Source: Acetobacteraceae bacterium (lineage in GTDB: Bacteria > Pseudomonadota > Alphaproteobacteria > Acetobacterales > Acetobacteraceae). Taken from it: a stretch of 5,838 nt of DNA. How positions within the stretch are numbered: the first letter of the stretch is position 1; each line of letters opens with the position of its first letter. This document shows positions 1 to 5,838 of the stretch, piece by piece. The notes beneath the pieces are model-generated. The model had not been told where the DNA came from and ran no database searches. It was given only the letters and a program-made list of their open reading frames with translations. The stretch covers positions 1 through 5,838 of the forward strand of contig CANHTE010000113.1 in assembly GCA_947462945.1 (NCBI GenBank). The letters are read 5' to 3'. Made by a program: the position numbers and the translations under genes.

Positions 1-240
1 ATGCCCGACTGGAACGCCGCCTATTATGGGCGGGAGGTGACGCCGGGCGACATCGTGCTGAGCATGGCCGCGCATAATCCGGGCGCTGATCCGCTGCGGG
101 CCGCGCTGATCCGCTTCGGAGCCCAGCCTGCTTCGGCCGCCGCGCCTCAGGCCATGACCCCCGTGGCCAGCCCGGCCATGCCAGCCCGCCCGGCCTCGGG
201 CGGCGTTTCGCGCACGCCGCTCACCGCGCCCTCGCGCTGA
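1..240 (+). CDS. Unrecognised ORF, probably the 3' end of a longer gene
   Basis: The reading frame is open from the first base of the window to a TGA at 238-240. An ATG happens to sit at position 1, but nothing upstream is visible, so this may be a 79-residue protein or, more likely, the C-terminus of a larger one. Residues 1 to about 41 look like folded protein (mixed hydrophobic and charged residues, including DPLRAALIRFGAQP). Residues 42-79 are a low-complexity tail rich in Ala, Pro, Ser and Thr, typical of a disordered C-terminus. I do not recognise a family, signal peptide or membrane segment. The downstream hairpin at 258-278 suggests transcription ends here, so it is probably not in an operon with the next gene. 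That it is coding is reasonably supported by third-position GC bias; its function is unknown. Confidence 0.5.
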   Translation: MPDWNAAYYGREVTPGDIVLSMAAHNPGADPLRAALIRFGAQPASAAAPQAMTPVASPAMPARPASGGVSRTPLTAPSR

Positions 241-257
241 TCGGCCAAGCTGGTTTG

Positions 258-278
258 GCGCGTTGTTTCGCAACGCGC
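258..278 (+). terminator. Hairpin after the first ORF, terminator-like
   Basis: GCGCGTTG (258-265) is perfectly complementary to CAACGCGC (271-278), leaving a 5-base loop, TTTCG. It starts 17 bases after the stop codon at 238-240. The sequence that follows (GGGTTTGG) has only a short T run, so it is a weak candidate for intrinsic termination. It could also sit in the promoter region of the next gene. Confidence 0.4.
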
Positions 279-286
279 GGGTTTGG

Positions 287-292
287 TCTAAA
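287..292 (+). promoter_or_regulatory. Possible -10 element directly upstream of the ycgN-like gene
   Basis: TCTAAA matches four of six bases of the TATAAT consensus and ends 8 bases before the GTG start at 301. TTGTTT at 263-268 could be a -35 with an 18-base spacer, although it lies in the hairpin at 258-278. If used, transcription would begin at or within a few bases of the start codon, giving a leaderless or nearly leaderless message. This is pattern matching on a short site only. Confidence 0.25.
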
Positions 293-300
293 CTTCCTGC

Positions 301-801
301 GTGTCGGAAACGCTGCCTTTCTGGAAGACCAAGACGCTCGACGCGATGAGCCGCGCCGAGTGGGAAAGCCTCTGCGATGGCTGCGGGCGCTGCTGCCTGC
401 ACAAGCTGCGCGAGGATGAGACGGGCCTGCTGCATCACACCGAAATCGCCTGCCGCCTGCTGGACACCGCGACGGCGCGCTGCACCGATTATGCCAATCG
501 CAAGCGCCGCGTGCCGGATTGCATCCGCCTCACACCCGCGCGGTTGCAGAAAATTGATTGGCTCCCCCCCACCTGCGCCTACCGCCTCATCGCCGAGCGG
601 CGGGATTTGCCGGAATGGCATCCGCTTCGCTCGGGTGAGGCTGAGAGCGTGGTGCGGGCCGGCATCTCGGTGCGCGGACGCGTGGTGCCCGAGCGCGAGG
701 CCGGCGCCTCTGAAGACCACATTGCCACCTGGCCGGGCAACTGGCCGAAACGCGCGGGCGCCAAGCCCGCCATTGGTTCAATCGAAGGAACAACGCCATG
801 A
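301..801 (+). CDS. ycgN: YcgN/UPF0260 family cysteine-cluster protein
   Basis: A 166-residue cytoplasmic protein of the YkgJ/YcgN (UPF0260) family, whose members carry a conserved cysteine cluster thought to bind zinc or iron-sulfur; the biochemical role is not established. Eight cysteines are visible at residues 25, 28, 31, 32, 51, 61, 74 and 92, starting with CDGCGRCC (25-32). Stretches such as [16 protein letters not shown], WLPxTCAYRL and LPEWHPL closely match E. coli YcgN as I remember it. The GTG at 301 is the first possible start, because an in-frame TAA lies at 289-291. It is supported by N-terminal homology (PFWKTKTLD), which an internal ATG at 346 would remove. No Shine-Dalgarno precedes it. 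The last codon and stop overlap the next gene's ATG (ATGA, 798-801), indicating translational coupling. Residues after about 145 ([16 protein letters not shown]) are a variable tail. Confidence 0.9.
   Translation: MSETLPFWKTKTLDAMSRAEWESLCDGCGRCCLHKLREDETGLLHHTEIACRLLDTATARCTDYANRKRRVPDCIRLTPARLQKIDWLPPTCAYRLIAERRDLPEWHPLRSGEAESVVRAGISVRGRVVPEREAGASEDHIATWPGNWPKRAGAKPAIGSIEGTTP
785..789 (+). promoter_or_regulatory. Ribosome binding site inside the ycgN-like gene's 3' end
   Basis: AAGGA lies 8 bases before the ATG at 798, within the last codons of the upstream gene. Together with the ATGA stop/start overlap it fixes the start of the aldolase gene and supports coupled translation. Confidence 0.6.
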
Positions 802-1739
802 AGAACGCCCTGTTCGGCGGCATCAACGCCGCCGTGCTCACCGCGATGACGCCCGATTTCACGCCCGACCTCGACCGGATGGCGAAGCATGCCAAGTGGC
901 TGCTGGCCAATGGCTGCAACGGCCTGGGCATCATGGGCACCACGGGCGAGGCGAATAGTTTTTCCACGACCGAGCGCAAGGCCATTCTGGAGGGCCTGAT
1001 CGCGCGGGGTGTTCCCGCCACGACGATGATGCCCGGCACTGGCGTCTCCTCGCTGACGGAGACGGTGGAACTCACCATCCATGCGCGCGAGCAGGGCTGC
1101 CGGGGCGTGTTGCTGCTGCCGCCCTTCTACTACAAGGCGCCGAGCGATGACGGGCTGTTTGCCTGGTTTGATGCGGTGGCCAAGCGCGTGGGCGGCGGCA
1201 TTGCGCTGTATCTGTATCACTTCCCGCAGCAATCGGCGGTTCCCTTCAGCCTGAGCCTGATTGGCCGCCTGCTGGATGCGCATCCGGGCGTGTTCAAGGG
1301 CGTGAAGGATTCCTCGGGCGATTACGCGAATATGAAGGCCATGATTGATGCCTTCGCCGCGCGCGGCTTCGAGGTCTATTCGGGCTCCGACGAATATGTG
1401 CAGAAAATCCTGGCCGAGGGCGGGGCAGGCTGCATCACGGCCGCCTCCAACGCCAATTCCCATTGGGGCGGCATCGTCTATGCGAAGCGCACCGGCCCCG
1501 AGGCCGATGCGGCCCAGGCCATGCTGACCGCCACGCGCCGCGCGGCCACCGCCGTGCCGCTCATTCCCGGCCTGCGCGAGATCATCGCGCGCAGCACGGG
1601 CGATGATGGCTGGCGCACCATCCGCCCGCCGCATCTGCCGCTCTCCAAGGCGGATGGTGACAAGGCCTGGGCGACGTGGGAGGCGACCGGTGCGCTGCCG
1701 CTGCCGGGCATGCCGGCCGTCAAGCAGGCGGCGGAATAA
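798..1739 (+). CDS. DapA/NAL-superfamily class I aldolase, substrate unknown
   Basis: A 313-residue TIM-barrel enzyme of the dihydrodipicolinate synthase/N-acetylneuraminate lyase superfamily, which forms a Schiff base with pyruvate or a 2-keto acid and makes or breaks an aldol bond. Visible hallmarks are GTTGE at residues 47-51 (Thr48/Thr49 bind the keto-acid carboxylate), PFYYKAP near 109-115 (Tyr112 matches the relay tyrosine Tyr107 of E. coli DapA), catalytic Tyr140 in LYLYHFP, and Schiff-base Lys170 in FKGVKDSSG. In E. coli DapA the loop after the catalytic Tyr carries Arg138, which binds aspartate semialdehyde; here that position reads Gln145 (YHFPQQSA). It is therefore unlikely to be the lysine-pathway enzyme and resembles sugar-acid or hydroxy-acid aldolases instead. 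Length is slightly above the usual 290-300 because of a C-terminal extension. It is coupled to the upstream YcgN gene and followed after 5 bases by a cupin, suggesting a small catabolic unit. Superfamily is confident; substrate is not. Confidence 0.9.
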   Translation: MKNALFGGINAAVLTAMTPDFTPDLDRMAKHAKWLLANGCNGLGIMGTTGEANSFSTTERKAILEGLIARGVPATTMMPGTGVSSLTETVELTIHAREQGCRGVLLLPPFYYKAPSDDGLFAWFDAVAKRVGGGIALYLYHFPQQSAVPFSLSLIGRLLDAHPGVFKGVKDSSGDYANMKAMIDAFAARGFEVYSGSDEYVQKILAEGGAGCITAASNANSHWGGIVYAKRTGPEADAAQAMLTATRRAATAVPLIPGLREIIARSTGDDGWRTIRPPHLPLSKADGDKAWATWEATGALPLPGMPAVKQAAE

Positions 1740-1744
1740 GCGCG

Positions 1745-2059
1745 ATGAAGCCGCCCATGCGCTGCCGGGAACCGGCCGTGCCCGTCCTGCAGATTGATGA
1801 CGACAAGCTGCGCGTCATCCGCTGGGATTTCGGCCCGGGCGCCGAGACGGGCTGGCACCGCCATGGCTGGCTCTACGTCGTGGTGCCGATGATGGATGGG
1901 GAATTGCTCGTCGAGTATCCCGACGGCACCACAACCAGCTCCGTGCTGAAAAAGGGCGAGGCGTATCATCGCGTCGCCGGCGTCGAGCATAATGTGGTCA
2001 ATGCCGGGTCGGGCCCGCTCAGCTTCGTCGAGACGGAAGTGAAGGCCTTCCCGGGCTGA
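1745..2059 (+). CDS. Small single-domain cupin protein
   Basis: A 104-residue protein that is essentially one cupin beta-barrel. The first motif shows His38 and His40 (TGWHRHGWLY, 35-44) and Gly52; the second shows Gly71, Gly79, His82 and Asn86 (KGEAYHRV...EHNVVNAG). The glutamate normally found four to five residues after the HxH pair is absent (Tyr44/Val45 there), so any metal site would be three-histidine or altered. No second domain or DNA-binding part is present, so a transcription factor is unlikely; a small isomerase, dioxygenase-like or ligand-binding role is possible. The frame is open upstream into the aldolase gene, but the ATG at 1745 (5 bases after the aldolase stop, weak GGA at 1733-1735) gives a normal cupin length. 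An ATG at 1757 is an alternative. Tight spacing implies co-transcription with the aldolase, perhaps acting on the same pathway. Confidence 0.8.
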   Translation: MKPPMRCREPAVPVLQIDDDKLRVIRWDFGPGAETGWHRHGWLYVVVPMMDGELLVEYPDGTTTSSVLKKGEAYHRVAGVEHNVVNAGSGPLSFVETEVKAFPG

Positions 2060-2164
2060 CGACAGGCGGAGACGGGCCGGGTCGTCATCGCATGAATCAT
2101 CACGTGCCTCCCGTGACGGGCCGGCATGGCCGCGCACCGGCTCAAATCCTGAGGACGCATCCCC
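2060..2164. other. 105-base spacer between cupin and proC
   Basis: No gene is seen. GACGGGCCGG occurs twice as a direct repeat (2071-2080 and 2115-2124), and TCACG/CGTGA (2100-2104 with 2112-2116) could form a weak 5-pair hairpin. There is no clear terminator T run and no convincing -35/-10 pair, so whether proC is transcribed from here or from upstream is undecided. A clear Shine-Dalgarno, GAGGA, lies at 2151-2155. Confidence 0.4.
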
Positions 2165-2983
2165 ATGAGTGAAGTCTCCCTGCCCCCCCTGCTTCTCATC
2201 GGCTGCGGCAAGATGGGCGGCGCCATGCTCGCCGGCTGGCTGGAGCTGGGCCTGCCCGCTGAGACGGTGGTGGTCGAGCCCCATGCCGCCGCCATGGCGG
2301 GCTTCGCCGGCCGTGTCCGCCATGTGGCCAGCATCGCGGAAATCCCGGCCGGCTTCGCGCCGGCCGCGGTGATCCTCGCCACCAAGCCGCAGGAAGCGCC
2401 GAATGCCTTGCCCGGCCTGGCGCATCTGGCAGGGCCTCGCACGGTGTTTCTCTCGATCATGGCGGGGCGCACGGTCGCCAGCATGACGGCCCTGCTGGGC
2501 GAGGGCGCGCGCATCATCCGCGCCATGCCCAATACCCCGGCTGCGCTGCGCCTGGGCTTTACCGTGGCCTGCGCCGGCCCAGGGGTAAATGAGGCCCAGC
2601 GCGCCCTGAGCGACCGCCTGCTGGGCGCCATTGGCGAGGCCGCCTGGGTGGAGGATGAGGGATTGATTGATCCCGTCACTGCCGTCTCCGGCGGCGGGCC
2701 GGCCTATGTGTTCCTGCTGGCCGAAGTCATGGAACGGGCCGCGATCAGCCAGGGCCTTCCGCCTGATCTGGCCCGGCGCATGGCGCGCGCCACGGTTGCG
2801 GGCTCCGGCGCCTTGCTGGGCGCGAGCGCCGAGGATGCCGCCGTGCTGCGCCGCAACGTCACCAGCCCCAAGGGCACGACCGAGCGAGCGCTGGCCGTGC
2901 TGATGCGCGAGGAGGCCTGGCCCGCCCTGATGGAAGAAGCGATTGCGGCGGCCACGGCGCGGTCACGCGAATTGGCGGGGTGA
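2165..2983 (+). CDS. proC: Pyrroline-5-carboxylate reductase
   Basis: The cytoplasmic enzyme catalysing the last step of proline synthesis, reduction of 1-pyrroline-5-carboxylate to L-proline with NAD(P)H. The 272 residues match the usual family length. The N-terminal Rossmann fold has the dinucleotide loop GCGKMG at 13-18, ATKPQ at 72-76 and RAMPNTPA at 119-126. The C-terminal helical dimerisation domain has the family signature from about Asp169 to Pro199, with AVSGGGPAY at 173-181 forming part of the active site. It also has VTSPKGTTE at 232-240, the conserved substrate-loop region. The ATG at 2165 is chosen because GAGGA (2151-2155) lies 9 bases upstream and the glycine-rich loop follows at the right distance. 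It lies 105 bases after the cupin on the same strand, so a shared transcript is possible. The gene looks intact. Confidence 0.96.
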   Translation: MSEVSLPPLLLIGCGKMGGAMLAGWLELGLPAETVVVEPHAAAMAGFAGRVRHVASIAEIPAGFAPAAVILATKPQEAPNALPGLAHLAGPRTVFLSIMAGRTVASMTALLGEGARIIRAMPNTPAALRLGFTVACAGPGVNEAQRALSDRLLGAIGEAAWVEDEGLIDPVTAVSGGGPAYVFLLAEVMERAAISQGLPPDLARRMARATVAGSGALLGASAEDAAVLRRNVTSPKGTTERALAVLMREEAWPALMEEAIAAATARSRELAG

Positions 2984-3248
2984 GCGGCGGCACAGCCGGG
3001 CCAGCCGGCAGGGTGGGCGGTCACTCCGCCGCATGGCGCCATCGCCCGCAAACAGCCCGATGATGCGCTGACGAAGCATCGGCCGGCCTGATTGCCTGCC
3101 GGCCAAGCGGCCCGCGACGCAGCGCGTCGCGCGGCGAGTTTGCAATCTTCGGCGCGAACAGGGGCGATTTGTTTCACCGCACCTTGCCTGGCCAGCGGTG
3201 TCATCGGCTTGCCGCCGGTGACACCGCTGATACGGCAGAAGGCCTTGT
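2984..3248. repeat. Palindrome-rich intergenic block between convergent genes
   Basis: No convincing gene is seen in these 265 bases. The block holds several inverted repeats: GGCGG/CCGCC at 3016-3030 (5-base loop); the 10-base palindrome ATGGCGCCAT at 3033-3042; GGCCGGC/GCCGGCC at 3081-3104 (10-base loop); CGCGACGC/GCGTCGCG at 3113-3131 (3-base loop); and the long stem at 3194-3228. Such density in a convergent gap fits a termination region or a dispersed REP-like element. Only one copy is visible here, so the repeat label is an inference. Confidence 0.35.
3194..3228 (+). terminator. Long hairpin between convergent proC and coiled-coil gene
   Basis: AGCGGTGTCA (3194-3203) pairs perfectly with TGACACCGCT (3219-3228). 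The stem continues inward through a T3204/G3218 wobble and CGGC/GCCG (3205-3208 with 3214-3217), closing on the 5-base loop TTGCC. That is 15 pairs in plus-strand RNA; on the minus strand the wobble becomes an A/C mismatch. It lies 20 bases beyond the stop of the minus-strand gene and 210 bases beyond proC. No T run follows on either strand, so if it terminates transcription it would be Rho-assisted or act as a 3'-end stabiliser. Confidence 0.45.
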
Positions 3249-4127
3249 TCAGCGCGGGGGTTGGGCGGCCCGGGCCTCGGTCAATTCGCGCTGGGCCGTT
3301 TCGAGCGCAGAGCGCAGCTGTGCCGTGGCGGCTTCCGCGGCGGTCAGGCGCGTTTGCAGCGCCGTGCGCTCCGTGGCGGCAGTGGCCAGAGCCTGGTCCC
3401 GCTGGCCGATTTCGGTGGCTGCGGCGGCCAGGGCGCGGGTCTGCGCGGCCTGTGCCTCAGCCGTGGCGGCCTCGGCCGTGCGCAGCCGCGTCTCCAGGGC
3501 GGCGGTCGCGGCCATGCGCTGGGTGAGTTCCGTGCGCATGGCGGCACTCTCGAAGCGGGCGAGGTCCAGGTCGGTGCGCAGCGCCACCGCTTCGGTTTCG
3601 CTGCGGGCCTCCAGCGTGGCCAGGGCGGCACGCGCCGCGGCGACCTGCGCGAGCGCCTCGCGGGCGCGGGCGGGGGCGGTGGCGGCGAGGCTGCCGGGGG
3701 CCGGGCTTTGCGCTTCGGCCAGCATCTGGCAGCTGCGCAATTGCCGCTCGCCCTGGAACATGCCGCCGGTCATCTCGAAGCGCGTTTCCGAGGTGGCGGG
3801 GCCAGCGAAGCGGATGCTCCAACGCTCACCACCCCGGTTGCGATCCAGCACGGCGGTCATGCGCCCTTCCTCGATCCGGCCCGTGAAACGGCTGATATCC
3901 TCGGCGCCCTGGGTGGTGCGGTTGGTGCGGGTGCGGGCCAAGGCATTCTGCACGATCGGCGCGGTGAAGCGGTCTGAGAAGGCAGGCTGGCCGGCACTGG
4001 CCGCGCAGGTGAAGCTGAACTGCCAGGCGCCGTCATATTCGACCGCCTGGGCCGGGGCGGCGAGGAGCAGCAATGCGCCGCCCAACAACAGGCTGCGGCT
4101 CGTGCAAAGGGCTTGGCGTTGGCGCAT
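3249..4127 (-). CDS. Secreted coiled-coil protein of unknown function
   Basis: A 292-residue protein I cannot assign to a named family. Residues 1-28 form a Sec signal peptide: basic start with Arg2, Arg4 and Arg11, hydrophobic core LLLGGALLLLAA, and cleavage predicted after AQA (28). A mature N-terminal domain follows (about 29-140), beginning EYDGAWQFSFTC; it contains Cys41 and Cys133, which could form a disulfide in the periplasm, and looks beta-rich. Residues about 148-288 are almost entirely Ala, Glu, Arg, Thr, Leu and Gln with heptad-like spacing, indicating a long coiled coil; no transmembrane anchor or lipobox is seen. The start at 4127 is the only one that gives a complete signal peptide; GGAG lies about 12 bases upstream. 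It lies 72 bases downstream of oxyR on the same strand, so it may be co-transcribed with it, although no peroxide-related motif is visible. Strong coding bias and a coherent protein favour this strand over the overlapping open frames on the plus strand. Confidence 0.8.
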   Translation of the reverse strand: MRQRQALCTSRSLLLGGALLLLAAPAQAVEYDGAWQFSFTCAASAGQPAFSDRFTAPIVQNALARTRTNRTTQGAEDISRFTGRIEEGRMTAVLDRNRGGERWSIRFAGPATSETRFEMTGGMFQGERQLRSCQMLAEAQSPAPGSLAATAPARAREALAQVAAARAALATLEARSETEAVALRTDLDLARFESAAMRTELTQRMAATAALETRLRTAEAATAEAQAAQTRALAAAATEIGQRDQALATAATERTALQTRLTAAEAATAQLRSALETAQRELTEARAAQPPR

Positions 4128-4199
4128 TGACTTGAGGCTCTCCGATGGGATGGGGGCTGTCCGGCCCGGTGGGCGCAGGAAAGCAGGGAATGCATCGCC

Positions 4200-5117
4200 T
4201 CACAATCGGTTCATTTCCGGCGCTGCGGCTCCCCCCGCGCTAAAGCCGCTGAGGCGCCGGGCAATCACCTCGCCCACCGCTTCCACGGCCGCTCGCCGTG
4301 GGAAGCTGCAGCGCCAGGCGATGCGGATGACGCGCCCCGCAGCCCGGGTCAGGGGCCGCAGCACGATGCCCGCATCCTGTGCCACCCCGGCGGCAAGGCC
4401 CGGCACCAGCGTGGTGCCGTAGCCGGCCGCCACCATGTTCAGCAATGTCGGCAGGCTGGCGGCCCGCAGCGAGCCGCCAACCCCGCCCGATGGCGCGCAG
4501 ACGGCCAGCGCCTGGTCACGCAGGCAATGCCCATCCGCCAGTACGAGGATATCGCGCGCCAGTTCCGCCTCGGCGACGCATTCGCGCAATGCCAGCGGAT
4601 GCTCGGGCGGTAGCGCGGCCAGGAAGGGCTCGGCAAACAGGGCGCGGCTGGTGAGGTCAGGCTCGGTCACCTCGGTGGCCAGCAGGGCGGCGTCGAGGCC
4701 ATGCCCGCGCAATCGCTCCAGCAATGCGCTCGTCTGGTCTTCCCAGGGTTCGATCTCAAGGTCCGGAAGCGCATCGCGAAGGGGGGCAAAGACCAGCGGC
4801 AGCAAATAGGGCGCCAGCGTCGGGATGATGCCAAGGCGCAGCCGCCCCGCCAGAGGTGCGCGCAAGTGGTGCGCCATGGCGAGAACGGCATCCGCCTCAG
4901 CCACGGCCGCACGCATATGGCCGAGCAAGGCGGCCAGGGCGGTGGTCGGCACCACGCCCTTGGTGCCCCGCTCGAAAAGCACGACGCCCAGCTCCTCCTC
5001 CAGTTTGCGAAGCTGCACCGAGAGGGTGGGCTGGCTGATCCCGCAGGCTTCGGCTGCCTGCCCGAAATGCCCGTGTTCCGCGAGGGCGAGGAGATAACGC
5101 AGCGCGCGAAGATTCAT
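4200..5117 (-). CDS. oxyR: OxyR, LysR-type hydrogen peroxide sensor and regulator
   Basis: A 305-residue LysR-family regulator, the same length as E. coli OxyR. The N-terminal winged helix-turn-helix is clear (residues 1 to about 60, HFGQAAEACGISQPTLSVQLRKLEEELG at 17-44). The effector domain has RLRLGIIPTLAPYLLP (92-107) and, decisively, DGHCLRDQALAVC at 195-207. The latter places Cys198 and Cys207 nine residues apart in the same context as the peroxide-oxidised Cys199/Cys208 pair of E. coli OxyR. Cys180 (RECV) also matches E. coli. NMVAAGYGTTLVPGLA is the usual OxyR C-terminal segment. I chose the ATG at 5117 (MNLRALRYL) because it aligns with known OxyR starts and has a GGAG at 5129-5132; the in-frame ATG at 5144 would add nine residues without homology or a ribosome site. 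It is divergent from katG, the classic OxyR target, and an OxyR-type operator lies between them, overlapping the probable oxyR promoter, so autoregulation is likely. Confidence 0.96.
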   Translation of the reverse strand: MNLRALRYLLALAEHGHFGQAAEACGISQPTLSVQLRKLEEELGVVLFERGTKGVVPTTALAALLGHMRAAVAEADAVLAMAHHLRAPLAGRLRLGIIPTLAPYLLPLVFAPLRDALPDLEIEPWEDQTSALLERLRGHGLDAALLATEVTEPDLTSRALFAEPFLAALPPEHPLALRECVAEAELARDILVLADGHCLRDQALAVCAPSGGVGGSLRAASLPTLLNMVAAGYGTTLVPGLAAGVAQDAGIVLRPLTRAAGRVIRIAWRCSFPRRAAVEAVGEVIARRLSGFSAGGAAAPEMNRL

Positions 5118-5164
5118 GGTGAAAGAGGCTCCATCCCAATCCAAAGCATCGTTTCGAAATAGTC

Positions 5165-5838
<674 letters not shown>

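Noticed and set aside
579..1634. A 351-codon open frame on the minus strand opposite ycgN and the aldolase
   Set aside because: It lies opposite two proteins with clear family motifs; its Gly/Ala/Arg/His-rich translation has no motif, as expected for an antisense frame in GC-rich DNA.
1478..2425. A 315-codon minus-strand open frame spanning the aldolase end, the cupin and the proC start
   Set aside because: It crosses three genes and their spacers on the other strand, is rich in His, Arg and Gly, and has no recognisable domain.
2704..3204. A minus-strand open frame covering the palindromic gap and the 3' part of proC
   Set aside because: More than half is antisense to conserved proC sequence, and the rest translates inverted repeats; it is better explained as a by-product of the repeat-like block than as a gene.
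3169..4422. A 417-codon open frame on the plus strand across the coiled-coil gene and the end of oxyR
   Set aside because: It is antisense to two well-supported minus-strand genes, has an Ala/Arg/Ser-dominated composition typical of GC-rich shadow frames, and shows no recognisable domain.
5118..5144. Nine-residue N-terminal extension of OxyR starting at ATG 5144
   Set aside because: The added residues do not match OxyR proteins and have no ribosome site; the ATG at 5117 aligns with the E. coli start and gives the same 305-residue length.

Overview
The window is GC-rich throughout, with codons strongly biased to G or C in third position. Its gene set suggests an alphaproteobacterium, perhaps of the Acetobacteraceae (Roseomonas-like). 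That placement is inference from composition and protein flavour; no rRNA or other taxonomic marker is present.

Left part, plus strand (1-2983). An unrecognised C-terminal or short ORF (1-240) ends just before a small hairpin. A YcgN/UPF0260 cysteine-cluster protein (301-801, GTG start without a visible Shine-Dalgarno) follows. Its stop overlaps the start of a dihydrodipicolinate-synthase/N-acetylneuraminate-lyase superfamily aldolase (798-1739). A small cupin (1745-2059) starts 5 bases further on, and after 105 bases comes proC, pyrroline-5-carboxylate reductase (2165-2983). The first three are probably co-transcribed; proC may be part of the same unit or have its own promoter.

Middle (2984-3248). 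This 265-base gap between convergent genes has no convincing gene. It is crowded with inverted repeats, including a 15-pair stem at 3194-3228. It probably serves as a termination region and may be a dispersed intergenic repeat.

Right part (3249-5838). This is a peroxide-response locus. OxyR (minus strand, 4200-5117) carries the paired redox cysteines in the same sequence context as E. coli OxyR. It is divergent from katG (plus strand, from 5374, cut by the window end), which encodes the catalase-peroxidase. The 256 bases between them contain ATAG-N7-CTAT (5165-5179), matching the OxyR half-operator consensus at every specified base. Downstream of oxyR on the same strand lies a secreted protein of unknown function with a signal peptide, a two-cysteine N-terminal domain and a long Ala-rich coiled coil (3249-4127). 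The likely logic is that oxidised OxyR binds between the two genes, induces katG, and controls its own transcription.

No mobile element, CRISPR array, tRNA or rRNA was seen. No clearly novel system is evident; the most open questions are the aldolase/cupin pair, the palindromic intergenic block and the coiled-coil protein beside oxyR.
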